The notes beneath the pieces were generated by a model, which saw nothing but the letters and a program-made list of their open reading frames with translations, had not been told where the DNA came from and made no database searches. A DNA stretch of 51,111 nt, taken from the NCBI GenBank assembly GCA_027080505.1, contig JALWRX010000054.1, positions 1 to 51,111 of the forward strand, given 5' to 3'. This DNA is from Ghiorsea sp. (GTDB lineage: Bacteria; Pseudomonadota; Zetaproteobacteria; Mariprofundales; Mariprofundaceae). The translations under genes and the position numbers were made by a program. Positions 1-7,491 of this stretch are shown here, piece after piece. Position 1 is the stretch's first letter, and each line of letters starts with the position of its first letter.

Positions 1-224
1 GCTCAGGAGAACGTAAAAAACTGGAGACTTACCTCAGCAAACTTCATGATAAAGGTAAGCTATGTTATGGACTTCATATCACCAACCGCGCATTGATGAC
101 TTGCTTGGTTTTTGAGCGCATGGGAAGTCAAGTTCATTTCGTAGATGCAGCAGACGGCGGCTATGCCATGGCTGCGGTCGGTCTTAAAAAACAACTCAAA
201 GAAGAAAACCAAAAGGTTTCATAA
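1..224 (+). CDS. 3' end of a DUF3095-like protein (partial)
   Basis: The gene starts outside the window. Codons are in frame from base 3 and end at TAA 222-224, leaving 73 residues. The tail contains ALMTCLVFER followed by HFVDAADGGYAMAA. I recall this pattern as the C-terminus of the DUF3095 family, cyclase-like proteins of unsettled function. A strong hairpin follows the stop directly, so this is the last gene of its transcript. It is probably the chromosomal neighbour of the island rather than part of it. The family call rests on memory of one motif only. Confidence 0.6.
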   Translation, partial: SGERKKLETYLSKLHDKGKLCYGLHITNRALMTCLVFERMGSQVHFVDAADGGYAMAAVGLKKQLKEENQKVS

Positions 225-228
225 AAAA

Positions 229-250
229 GGAGCTACATTTCTGTAGCTCC
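229..250. terminator. Intrinsic terminator-like hairpin
   Basis: A perfect 9-bp stem GGAGCTACA/TGTAGCTCC closes on a TTTC loop, 4 bases after the upstream stop codon. The plus-strand tail (TTAATAG) is weak in T. The A-run before the stem would give a U-run in the other direction, so the hairpin may work better for minus-strand transcripts. Confidence 0.65.
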
Positions 251-376
251 TTAATAGTAATGACCAATATGGCATCCCCAAGGGGACGTGTTCTTAACCC
301 CAGTGGTGATAATAATTTCAAGGAAAAATAAGAAAGTCTAGTCAAAAGTCATATGAAATATGAACATTACGTGCTA

Positions 377-417
377 GACAAATGTCCAGAAAATATCATT
401 GATAATGGATATTTGTC
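377..417. repeat. Imperfect inverted repeat upstream of the lexA-like gene
   Basis: GACAAATGTCC (377-387) pairs with GGATATTTGTC (407-417) with one mismatch. The loop itself contains an alternative pairing (AAATATC with GGATATTT). The rest of the 251-517 gap holds a short TCCCC/GGGGA palindrome at 275-286 and no recognisable gene. The hairpin may be regulatory or the end of an upstream transcript. Nothing in the sequence decides between these. Confidence 0.35.
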
Positions 418-488
418 ATGACTTTTGTCCTATGCTTAGCAATATCCTAAGATGATCTTTACCACTAAACCAACTTTACTCTTGCAAA

Positions 489-504
489 GTATCCGATTGG
501 ATAC
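489..504. promoter_or_regulatory. Candidate operator of the lexA-like/umuC cassette
   Basis: The perfect inverted repeat GTATCC-GATT-GGATAC ends 13 bases before the ATG at 518. The second cassette copy has GTACTC-GGTT-GAATAC at 48985-49000, 12 bases before the equivalent ATG. This is the same architecture with the same 4-base spacer. A weak promoter (TTGCAA 482-487, CATAGT 505-510, 17-bp spacer) would enclose the site. LexA-type proteins repress their own promoters from such sites. Binding here is inferred. Confidence 0.5.
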
Positions 505-517
505 CATAGTTGGACAC

Positions 518-1093
518 ATGAAAAAACGAGATGATGAATACTTAGCCAAACTTCAAGACTATTATCATGCCCACCACATTATTCCTTCACATGCAAAGAT
601 TGCTGAGCTGATTGGTATGTCCAAACGCAGCGCATCCAAATTTATAGAGCGCATGGTGTTTGCAGGTTATTTGGGCAAGGCTCCTGATGGTAGAGCGGTG
701 CCAGAGAATAACTTTTTTGCTCGCTCTATCGTGGGTGTGGTGCCTGCTGGTTTTGCCAGCCCTGCTGAAGAATTATTAGGTGACTCCATTTCCATTGATG
801 AATATTTGGTGGATAATCCTTCTTCAACGGTATTGGTGAAAGTTGATGGTGAATCCATGATTGGTGCAGGTATCAATAGCGGTGATTTATTGGTGGTGAA
901 ACGCAATGCCAACCCTCCTGTTAATAGTATTGTTGTGGCTATGATTGATGGTGAGTTTACTGTGAAATATTTGCGTAAAGGTGAACAAGGTATGTACCTA
1001 GAGCCTGCCAATGATGCTTTCCCAAACATTTATCCTGAAACAGACTTAGAAATCTACGGCGAGATGACTGGGCTTATTCGTAAAGTACATTGA
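518..1093 (+). CDS. LexA-like self-cleaving repressor / UmuD-like protein
   Basis: The protein has 191 residues: an N-terminal winged helix (about residues 1-65, with the recognition region around IAELIGMSKRSASKF) and a C-terminal S24 peptidase domain. The cleavage pair is Ala77-Gly78 (VVPAGFASP). The catalytic Ser113 lies in GESM and Lys150 in FTVKYL. It should sense RecA-ssDNA filaments, cleave itself and release the umuC operon. I chose the ATG at 518 rather than 452 because the homologous second copy begins at the same place and an inverted repeat sits just upstream. The stop overlaps the TTG start of umuC (TTGA), so the two are translationally coupled. Whether this is the cell's main LexA or a cassette-specific regulator cannot be told from here. 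Confidence 0.85.
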   Translation: MKKRDDEYLAKLQDYYHAHHIIPSHAKIAELIGMSKRSASKFIERMVFAGYLGKAPDGRAVPENNFFARSIVGVVPAGFASPAEELLGDSISIDEYLVDNPSSTVLVKVDGESMIGAGINSGDLLVVKRNANPPVNSIVVAMIDGEFTVKYLRKGEQGMYLEPANDAFPNIYPETDLEIYGEMTGLIRKVH

Positions 1094-2313
1094 ACCATAC
1101 CCGCAATTGGTACAATGCGATTGCCCATATTGATGCAGACTGTTTCTATGCATCATGTGAATTAACCCGACGACCAGACCTAAAAGGTCAGCCTGTATGC
1201 GTATTGTCTAGCCAAGATGCATGCGTGGTTGCCAAAACTTATGATGCTAAAGCAATAGGTATAAAAACTGGTATGCCCGTGTGGGATGCCAAGAAGCTTA
1301 TGCCTCATGCTCACTTTTTATCTGCTGATTTTAGGTATTACGGATTAATCTCTAAAAAGATGTTCTCTATCCTGCGTAGGTACAGCCCTGACATTGAAGA
1401 ATATTCGATTGATGAAGGCTTTGTAGATATGAATGGTATTCGTTCCATGTGGGGAAAGTCATACCGAGGCATTGCTGATGATATTCGGCGCACTGTTTAT
1501 GATGAAGTTGGTATTACAGTTTCAGTGGGTATTTCTACAACACGTATTCTTTCTAAAATTGCATCAGAGATGAATAAACCCAATGGCTCAACCATTATAC
1601 CAGGCAGACGCATAGCCAATTTCCTGCGTGAAGTGCCTGTGGGTGATATTCCTGGTATTGGTGGAAGTCGAAAGCAGCTTATGAAAAAGCTTCGCATTCA
1701 AACGGCTTATGATTTTGCCAGCACACCCATAGAACGCATTGATATGGTTTTAGGTAAAGTTGGTGTGGATTTATGGAATGAGATCAATGGTAATCCAGTA
1801 TTTGAACTGGAACTTCAACCACCTATGCCCAAGAGCATTGCAAGAACCGCAAGTCTAGGCGTTGTAACACGCGATAAGCAGCTTATTAGCTCTCATATCA
1901 CCTATCACACCACCCGCATGGTAACTGAGCTTGTACGCAAGGATTTAACAACTTCTTTTATCAGTGTATTTTTACGTCTTAAGTCTTTTGAATCGGTTGG
2001 TAGAAATGTACGCATCACTGCTACCAATGATTACAGTCGAATCAATCATATTGTGAAAGCTATCTTCAAGCATATTTTTAGAGGTGGTATTGAATACCGA
2101 GCATGTGGCGTGATTGCATCAGCTATCCAACCTGACACGCAGCAAGGCGACTTATTTACCAATCCATTACAAACCAGCAAGCAGCTTGCGCTTACCAAAG
2201 TTATGGATGACATCAATACACGCTTTGGCAATCAGGTCTTACGACCAGCCAACTCACTCAAAAAAGAAGCACAAGAAATGAAATTTCAATACCCGCTTCT
2301 GATAGCTAAATAA
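1090..2313 (+). CDS. umuC: Y-family DNA polymerase V catalytic subunit (UmuC)
   Basis: The protein has 407 residues, close to the usual 420 of UmuC. It carries the palm carboxylates Asp15/Asp17 (HIDADCFYASCE) and Asp108-Glu109 (YSIDEGFVDM). The helix-hairpin-helix region VGDIPGIGGSRKQL follows, then the little-finger domain starting near IARTASLG. A beta-clamp-type QxDLF motif (QQGDLF) lies near the C-terminus. It performs error-prone translesion synthesis after DNA damage. The start is TTG overlapping the stop of the lexA-like gene, an arrangement kept in the second copy. A small membrane-protein gene follows 73 bases downstream. Confidence 0.93.
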   Translation: MNHTRNWYNAIAHIDADCFYASCELTRRPDLKGQPVCVLSSQDACVVAKTYDAKAIGIKTGMPVWDAKKLMPHAHFLSADFRYYGLISKKMFSILRRYSPDIEEYSIDEGFVDMNGIRSMWGKSYRGIADDIRRTVYDEVGITVSVGISTTRILSKIASEMNKPNGSTIIPGRRIANFLREVPVGDIPGIGGSRKQLMKKLRIQTAYDFASTPIERIDMVLGKVGVDLWNEINGNPVFELELQPPMPKSIARTASLGVVTRDKQLISSHITYHTTRMVTELVRKDLTTSFISVFLRLKSFESVGRNVRITATNDYSRINHIVKAIFKHIFRGGIEYRACGVIASAIQPDTQQGDLFTNPLQTSKQLALTKVMDDINTRFGNQVLRPANSLKKEAQEMKFQYPLLIAK

Positions 2314-2386
2314 ATATAAGCTATTGATCCCGCCAAAGCCTGTTGCTACGATACTAAACTAACAAAACACAAAGGAGACAAAGCCT

Positions 2387-2509
2387 ATGGATACTCTAAA
2401 CAACTTTGAAATATTTATGATCTCGCTATCAACACCTTTCATTTTGGCTGCGCTATGGCATATGTATAAGAAATATTCTGATGACACTAAACAAAACCAC
2501 ACGAATTAA
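2387..2509 (+). CDS. Small single-pass membrane protein of the lexA-umuC cassette
   Basis: A 40-residue protein with a strong ribosome site (AAAGGAG, 9 bases before ATG). Residues 7-26 form one hydrophobic helix containing STPFILAALWHM, and the tail is charged. A 37-residue relative lies at 50509-50622 behind the decayed umuC copy. The two share MxxLNNFExFM and STPFILAALWHM although many codons differ silently, which points to a real protein under selection. No family is known to me. From its position it may be an SOS-induced inner-membrane peptide, perhaps affecting the membrane or division. That role is inference. Confidence 0.75.
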   Translation: MDTLNNFEIFMISLSTPFILAALWHMYKKYSDDTKQNHTN

Positions 2510-2514
2510 GGTTG

Positions 2515-2648
2515 TTAACCCATCCAAAATGATTTCAAAGTTTGGTTTCGTCTCAACTTGCGCCAAGCCTTAGCTTCAACCTGGCAAATCCATTCACGGA
2601 TTACGCCCAAGCTACTTCCCAATTTCTTCTAGTGTATAGTGACCTTTA
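2515..2648 (-). pseudogene. Remnant of a sigma-70 (RpoD-type) region 4
   Basis: Read on the minus strand, one frame gives HYTLEEIG and the next gives SLGVIREWICQVEAKAWRKL followed by LKSF. Together these match the sigma region 4.2 pattern (TLEEIG..LGVTRERIRQIEAKALRKL and the terminal LRSFL). A frameshift separates the halves, and several conserved residues are changed (RERI to REWI, AL to AW). No start or upstream sigma domains exist here. It is a decayed fragment, not a functional factor. Confidence 0.6.
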
Positions 2649-2927
2649 CAACATCTCCTCTTTTAACTCATAGGGCTCGTACCAGTTAATAAAGTCTGCG
2701 GGAAAGTTTTCCTCGACCATGATTCTAACACCTACAGCAATATTGGGAGCATCAAATGCCTCAACAGCCTCATACAATATACCTTTGGCTTCCTCTTCAG
2801 CTCCTACTTTATACAAAGCTTTGGCGTACTGGATATAATCCTCCAAGCATGTCCTGTTAAAATCCATTCCAAGTAATAAATTCTTTCCCCAGTCTGAGTT
2901 CGATGCAAACTTTGTAGTGGTCAACAA
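2646..2927 (-). CDS. Hypothetical protein, probably truncated at its 5' end
   Basis: This is an open frame of up to 93 codons. The first codons (2913-2927) come from an IS-end footprint and start with TTG. The first ATG is at 2867, giving 73 residues. The body (EDYIQYAKALYKVGAEEEAK) is helical and acidic and vaguely resembles a TPR pair, with the tail NWYEPYELKEE. I do not recognise the family. A copy of the island's shared promoter motif (2943-2959) lies upstream, but its -10 position is occupied by the footprint, so the gene has probably lost both promoter and start. Confidence 0.4.
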   Translation of the reverse strand: MLTTTKFASNSDWGKNLLLGMDFNRTCLEDYIQYAKALYKVGAEEEAKGILYEAVEAFDAPNIAVGVRIMVEENFPADFINWYEPYELKEEML

Positions 2928-2942
2928 AATTTGGCCACTACA
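2913..2942. mobile_element. 30-bp IS-end footprint (both termini joined)
   Basis: The segment starts TGTAGTGG, ends CCACTACA, and reads AAATTTGGCCA inside. The complete IS3-family element at 34656-35913 has the same left end (TGTAGTGGCTAAGT, then AAATTTGGCCA) and the same outer 8 bp at the right. The footprint looks like the two ends of a related element left after internal deletion. It lies exactly between a shared promoter operator and the gene it would serve. Confidence 0.5.
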
Positions 2943-2959
2943 GTGTCATATAATGTCGC
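2928..2959 (-). promoter_or_regulatory. Shared island promoter motif, copy 1 (damaged)
   Basis: Minus-strand reading: GCGACA-TTATA-TGACAC, then 9 bases, then CAAATT where other copies have TANNNT. The operator half (2943-2959) is good. The -10 is off because IS-derived sequence abuts it. It would have served the truncated gene at 2646-2927. Confidence 0.5.
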
Positions 2960-3080
2960 ACAAAAGATATTGCATCATTCAAAATAAAATGATGAATTTA
3001 TAGGCAACCAAACTGACGCTTAGTTGGAAACCACGCCTTATTCACATAGCCTGTGGATAAGGCGTGTATATCCACCGTTG

Positions 3081-5153
3081 CTACATAAAACCGATAGATT
3101 TCTGAGTATGTGGCACTTTGATAGTTACCTCTTCTTTTAGCTCTGTTACCCAGTTTTTAGCAGTTGCATCCAAACCTAAAATATTGAGGCGTTTCTTTAC
3201 TACAGAGAAATCTCCTGGTGCCAAGTTGTCCATAGCTAAAATCTTACGCTTTGAACCGCTATCCACAGCTCCTGAAGATTCTTGCTCTAGCATTCGCAAT
3301 GCCTGTTCAGGACTTAAGTATTTAAACTCAATTTTAAGTGCAAAACGGCGAAGACTCGCCTGATCAAGATTATCCATTAGGTTTGTTGAGCAAATAAAAA
3401 TGCCTTCAAAGTTTTCCATCTGCACAAGAAGTTCGTTCACCTGGGTGACTTCCCATGACTGGTTGGCACTTCTTCTATCTCGCAACAATGAATCGGCTTC
3501 ATCCAGAACTAACACCGCTTTTTCTCGCATGGCTTCGCGAAACATGGCTGCAATATTTTGTTCTGATTGCCCAACATACATACCCAGAATATCCGATGCT
3601 TTTTTACTTACCAAAGGCATCTCTAATGTTTCAGCGATATATCCTGCTAAAGCAGTTTTACCCGTTCCTGGCGCACCATAAAAGCATAAATTACCCTTCT
3701 TACTGCGACCAAGCCCCTTAATCATGCTTTGAATATCGGCATGGGTATTGATGAAAGATAAATCATATTTCGTTTCATGCTTGGATTTCTTAGGCAAAGG
3801 TTTTAACGACATTGCTTTCAAGCTATTTTCAAGCACTTTTTCTAACACTTCATCAATCGACTCTGAGCTTTGACCCAGTCGGGATGCTACCTTACTCAGC
3901 TTCGCCACTTGCGCTGGTGAAAGCTGACTGTGGTCTGCCAAACGTTTTTTAAATGCTTCGCTGACGCGCTCATCACTTAAATAAGATTTGATGATATTTA
4001 GGCGAACAGACTTCGGTGGCGTGTTTAGCTCCATCACATAATCAAACCGTCGCAAAAATGCTGCATCAATTTGTCTCACTTGATTACACACCCAAATCGC
4101 AGGTGTTGTGTTTTCCTCTAGGGTCTTGTTCATCCACCCTTTATTTTCACCCGACTTCATCTCCATCCCAAAAAATGAAAAAGCTCTGGCTGGAAACACA
4201 TCTTCAACCTCATCAAATAACAACAGACTGTTTTTATCTTCAGCAAGAAGCTGCTGGCTTAAACGATAGCTTCCAAGTCGTCGCGAAGCATTAATCGCAC
4301 CACCATCATCGTCTTCCGTTTTCACCTCATACAAAGACAACTTCAATGTTTCAGACAATAAGCGGACCAGCTCCGTTTTACCCGTACCTGGTATTCCATA
4401 GAGCAATATATTCACACCCACATCTTTACGATTGATTGCTTTGCTCAACACTTCAGAAACAACTTGGATATCATCCATAGCATGTGGGTAATCTTTCATT
4501 GTGAGGTTACTTTTTTTAGTAGGCATAAGAAAATGAGCCAATAACTCTTCTTGATTCGCATTATCAGCAAGCAACGCTTCTTCTAGGCTGCTCATAATAT
4601 CAAACTTTGCTTCAGTATAATAATCTTTGTTGAGAGAAATTAAGCCCGACTGTCTAAGAAAAGATTTTTTAGATACTTCTTTTTTTATCTCACGCAAGCC
4701 AACATCAAGCGCGCAAGACAAAACATTTAAAAACGCTTGCTCACTTTCAATTTTCACAAATCTAAACATATCAGACCAAGCACCATGATTTTCTGTAAGC
4801 ACAGCAAAAGTTAATAGTGACTTTTGAACTTCTGTAAGCTCAATGCGCTCCGCTAAAAGATTGATATTAAAATCAATAGCCTTATCCGATATTTTCTTGG
4901 ATTCTAGCCTCTCAAGCTTATCCACCATGAAATTTCGCACTTTTTTATAAGTTATCTTCTTATCAGAATCATATTCGGGAAGACCCAAGAACTCTTGAAC
5001 ATCATCATCCGCATACCCTTTCTCTGGATGGAAGATTGCCTTAAACATCCAATTATTTTGCGTTAAAAGCCTAAGCATCCAAATTGAAACTGTTCTTTCA
5101 TCTTTTTGCCGACCATTTCCTGAAAATCTTCTGTGTCTGTGTCGAATACCCAT
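3081..5153 (-). CDS. Tandem AAA+ ATPase
   Basis: A 690-residue protein with two AAA+ modules. The first has Walker A GIPGTGKT (253-260) and Walker B LLLFDEVED, with an FLRRFD arginine-finger region. The second has GAPGTGKT (493-500), VLVLDEADS and SLRRFALKIEF. The N-terminal 230 residues are helical and unassigned. Such double-AAA proteins remodel protein complexes; the substrate cannot be told. I use the ATG at 5153 (ribosome site TAGGAG) because the shared promoter's -10 at 5185-5190 lies in the upstream extension, so an earlier start would not be transcribed. It is a lone gene under its own promoter. The basic start (GIRHRHRRF) may bind nucleic acid. Confidence 0.8.
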   Translation of the reverse strand: MGIRHRHRRFSGNGRQKDERTVSIWMLRLLTQNNWMFKAIFHPEKGYADDDVQEFLGLPEYDSDKKITYKKVRNFMVDKLERLESKKISDKAIDFNINLLAERIELTEVQKSLLTFAVLTENHGAWSDMFRFVKIESEQAFLNVLSCALDVGLREIKKEVSKKSFLRQSGLISLNKDYYTEAKFDIMSSLEEALLADNANQEELLAHFLMPTKKSNLTMKDYPHAMDDIQVVSEVLSKAINRKDVGVNILLYGIPGTGKTELVRLLSETLKLSLYEVKTEDDDGGAINASRRLGSYRLSQQLLAEDKNSLLLFDEVEDVFPARAFSFFGMEMKSGENKGWMNKTLEENTTPAIWVCNQVRQIDAAFLRRFDYVMELNTPPKSVRLNIIKSYLSDERVSEAFKKRLADHSQLSPAQVAKLSKVASRLGQSSESIDEVLEKVLENSLKAMSLKPLPKKSKHETKYDLSFINTHADIQSMIKGLGRSKKGNLCFYGAPGTGKTALAGYIAETLEMPLVSKKASDILGMYVGQSEQNIAAMFREAMREKAVLVLDEADSLLRDRRSANQSWEVTQVNELLVQMENFEGIFICSTNLMDNLDQASLRRFALKIEFKYLSPEQALRMLEQESSGAVDSGSKRKILAMDNLAPGDFSVVKKRLNILGLDATAKNWVTELKEEVTIKVPHTQKSIGFM

Positions 5154-5184
5154 ATCCAATCTCCTATGCTTTAATGATAGGAAG

Positions 5185-5216
5185 ATGATACAGTACATAG
5201 CGTCAAATGATGTCGC
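5185..5216 (-). promoter_or_regulatory. Shared island promoter motif, copy 2 (AAA+ gene)
   Basis: Minus-strand reading: GCGACA-TCATT-TGACGC (5200-5216), 9 bases, -10 TATCAT (5185-5190). The inferred leader to the ATG at 5153 is about 25 bases. No TTGACA-like -35 lies at 17 bp from the -10. Confidence 0.7.
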
Positions 5217-5524
5217 ACAAAAAACTTAGTCTATTGCATTAGACCCCGAACCAAAACTTTAGTTCATTTACCCTTAATGCTTTTCCAATGCATAGAGCCT
5301 GAATAATGATTCGCACGCAGTTTTGCACCTTGCCAAGCCTCAAAAAGCTGCAAAACTATCCGTAAACTCCAAACTTTGCCGATGCGTTAATTCCAAAGTA
5401 TCCATATATCAATTATCTATATTGTTTTATAAATGTAAGAATTTATAGATAACAAGCCATGGTACAATACACTGTTCTTTGTTAACTTTCACTTTCCATA
5501 GTAAGTACTTTTTATGCTTTTGTT
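5217..5524. other. Gene-free stretch between AAA+ and sirtuin genes
   Basis: About 308 bases without a gene. All frames are interrupted. The left half is mixed sequence that could be an old gene remnant on the minus strand (around 5310-5400), but I cannot assign it. The right half is A+T-rich with an inverted repeat TTATCTAT (5413-5420)/ATAGATAA (5445-5452), possibly the terminator region of the sirtuin operon. Confidence 0.35.
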
Positions 5525-6385
5525 TCAACGCACTCCAACTAATAAATCAAAACAACTATTAAGCGGCATATTCAAAGCCAAGCCTCCTTCAGGTACGCGT
5601 CCATATTGATAATGCATATTATTGCGAATCAAACGCACAAATTCAGGTTCGCTTCGCTGATTAGAAAAGGCTTGCACCTTTGCGTCATTACAACCCACCT
5701 CTATAAGCACAAGTCGCTTTTGCCTTGCTTCCAAATCATCAATCCATGCATTCAGCCTTGCTGATTGCTTATCAAATCGTGAGTTGTCAAAGTGCTTTTG
5801 ATTTAATTTTGAAACATTGGGCATCATATCCGACCCGCATTTGGGACACTTGGGTATATTGGTACGCAACTCATTCATATAAATATCGAAAACAATATCA
5901 TTAGGCACAACACCTAAATCACAATCAGAAATACACTGCATATGATGGAGGGAGCCATGCGCCTCAACCATACGTTGTTCATCCCAGCCCGCTGTTTGCA
6001 ATCGACCATCAACGTTGGATGTATAAGCAAAATATCCTTCAGGTTTGGTTTTGGCTAAGGCAAGCCACCTTTGCAATGTTTTATCAGCTTCTACCTCACG
6101 AGCTTTTACAATAAAATCCGCATAAAAAGACCATGCTGTGTTTGGGTATTCAAAAAACATCTTCTCATCTTGAATATGTATGGCTTTTTTCGGGTCTTGC
6201 TTCCCATACTCAGGGCAAGCATCTCTAAACTGCTTGGTTAGCGGTAAATCATTATGCCTGTGCTTACTACCAAATGTACCACCCGTCACAAATAGTAATG
6301 CTTCAGCTTGTTGCACATAAGATTGCGCTCGTTTCTTGCGCTCAGGTAAGGTTTCAACCATAACCACTGGTAGTGTTGCATTCAT
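5525..6385 (-). CDS. SIR2-family (sirtuin-like) protein with altered NAD loop
   Basis: A 286-residue protein with a recognisable sirtuin core: TSNVDG (122-127, usual TQNVDG), the catalytic-His motif EAHGSLHHMQC (His143) and two zinc pairs, Cys151/Cys155 and Cys180/Cys183. The usual nucleotide loop GAGxS is replaced by TGGTFGS (34-40), so NAD handling may differ from deacetylases. Bacterial SIR2 proteins in defence islands often hydrolyse NAD, while housekeeping ones deacylate lysines. The zinc ribbon favours a deacylase-like fold, but the role is open. It follows the dnaQ-like gene by 9 bases, so the two form one operon under the shared promoter at 7055-7086. Confidence 0.75.
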   Translation of the reverse strand: MNATLPVVMVETLPERKKRAQSYVQQAEALLFVTGGTFGSKHRHNDLPLTKQFRDACPEYGKQDPKKAIHIQDEKMFFEYPNTAWSFYADFIVKAREVEADKTLQRWLALAKTKPEGYFAYTSNVDGRLQTAGWDEQRMVEAHGSLHHMQCISDCDLGVVPNDIVFDIYMNELRTNIPKCPKCGSDMMPNVSKLNQKHFDNSRFDKQSARLNAWIDDLEARQKRLVLIEVGCNDAKVQAFSNQRSEPEFVRLIRNNMHYQYGRVPEGGLALNMPLNSCFDLLVGVR

Positions 6386-6394
6386 AATCAGTGG

Positions 6395-7033
6395 CTACTT
6401 TGAATCATAATGGGTGGCTAACTTCACCATTATATACACTTTTAACATAGCAGAGCTTTTAAATGGCAATACATAATTTGAGACAGGCTCCTCTAACGAG
6501 TTCAAACCCAAAGAAAATTGGGTGCCACCTGTCATTAAAAGATAAACTTCTGCCAACAGCTCCGCATCTAATAACGCACCATGTAAGGTTCGATGTTGTC
6601 TATCCACGTCGAATTTATCACACAATGCATCCAAACTATTTTTGCTCGTAAACAAGCTTTTCGCAAGTTTAAATGAATCAATCACCATGAAAGACTCAAT
6701 CTCTTTTTTGCCAGCATCTGACAACTCATTCATTAGTAATCCAAGGTCAAATACAGCATTGTGAATAACCAACACACCACCTCTGATAAAACTTAGTAAC
6801 TCCTCTTCAATTTCGGCAAACAATGGTTCACCTTGCAAACGCTCTTCTGTCAAACCATGTACCCGAAATGCACCCGATGAACTAGGACGCTGTGGATTAA
6901 TATATTGCTGATATGTCCTTTTCTTCGACAAGTCACGGTTCACAATCTCAACCGCACCAATCTCTACAATTTTATCACCTTGCTCAGGGTTTAAGCCCGT
7001 AGTTTCAGTATCTAACATAATCAACCGCATCAT
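6395..7033 (-). CDS. DnaQ-like 3'-5' exonuclease (Pol III epsilon type)
   Basis: A 212-residue DEDDh exonuclease: ExoI DTETTGL (Asp8, Glu10), ExoII HNAVFD (91-96) and ExoIII HGALLDAELLAEVY (His151, Asp156). The segment RTLHGALLDA followed by LAEVYLLMTGG closely follows the DNA polymerase III epsilon subunit. The C-terminal tail is shorter and unlike the alpha-binding tail I know. It may be a second, island-borne epsilon or a stand-alone nuclease. The start ATG at 7033 has the site GAGAGG. It is the first gene of a two-gene operon with the sirtuin. Confidence 0.85.
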   Translation of the reverse strand: MMRLIMLDTETTGLNPEQGDKIVEIGAVEIVNRDLSKKRTYQQYINPQRPSSSGAFRVHGLTEERLQGEPLFAEIEEELLSFIRGGVLVIHNAVFDLGLLMNELSDAGKKEIESFMVIDSFKLAKSLFTSKNSLDALCDKFDVDRQHRTLHGALLDAELLAEVYLLMTGGTQFSLGLNSLEEPVSNYVLPFKSSAMLKVYIMVKLATHYDSK

Positions 7034-7054
7034 TCACCTCTCAATAAAGAAGCA

Positions 7055-7086
7055 AATTTAGACCATAGTGCGCCATCTAATGTCGC
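7055..7086 (-). promoter_or_regulatory. Shared island promoter motif, copy 3 (dnaQ-like/sirtuin operon)
   Basis: Minus-strand reading: GCGACA-TTAGA-TGGCGC (7070-7086), 9 bases, -10 TAAATT (7055-7060), about 15 bases of leader before the ATG at 7033. Only 41 bases separate it from a second copy facing the other way. Confidence 0.7.
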
Positions 7087-7127
7087 TACAAAAAACGATG
7101 GCTTATTAAAATACCAAACAACTACAA

Positions 7128-7159
7128 GCGTCACCAGTTGTCGCAACCTGCTCTAAGTT
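7128..7159 (+). promoter_or_regulatory. Shared island promoter motif, copy 4 (small membrane gene)
   Basis: Plus-strand reading: GCGTCA-CCAGT-TGTCGC (7128-7144), 9 bases, -10 TAAGTT (7154-7159). It is one of only two plus-oriented uses of the motif, and its orientation flips with the gene it serves. Confidence 0.65.
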
Positions 7160-7189
7160 ATGCCCTATAAAGCACAAGAGGTTAAAATA

Positions 7190-7486
7190 ATGATTTGGTC
7201 AGTTCTTATGATATGTTTAGGTGGTTGGGCAATGCTTCAAAGCATCAAACGCCATACCGAAAGGCTGGGTCAGCCCTACCCCGCAAACCATAATAACAAG
7301 CTAAAAAGTATGTTACCTGCTCTATTTGTTGAGCACTTACTCTGGTGGATTGGCTACCTATTATTATTCCTTGGTCTCGGTTTAATGGTTTTATACCTAA
7401 TTGTGCTTGGAAGTTTTTCCTTCGCTATTTTTCCTGCCGTTACTTTACTAGCCCTGTTCTACACAGCCAAAAAACGACTCAAATAG
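7190..7486 (+). CDS. Small integral membrane protein
   Basis: A 98-residue protein with a hydrophobic N-terminus (residues 2-17) and a long hydrophobic stretch from about 44 to 90, enough for two or three further membrane spans, ending in the basic tail TAKKRLK. The ATG at 7190 follows an AGAGG site. An in-frame ATG at 7160 is excluded because it touches the -10 of the promoter. Its stop lies 5 bases from the stop of the convergent TerB-like gene. I do not recognise the family. It is one of the few plus-strand genes in the island. Confidence 0.65.
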   Translation: MIWSVLMICLGGWAMLQSIKRHTERLGQPYPANHNNKLKSMLPALFVEHLLWWIGYLLLFLGLGLMVLYLIVLGSFSFAIFPAVTLLALFYTAKKRLK

Positions 7487-7491
7487 GCACT

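Noticed and set aside
452-517. Upstream start for the lexA-like gene at 452
   Set aside because: The extra 22 residues have no counterpart before the second copy, and the candidate operator would lie inside the coding region.
5300-5400. Possible gene remnant on the minus strand between the AAA+ and sirtuin genes
   Set aside because: Short open stretches in two frames do not match any family I know, so no call is made.
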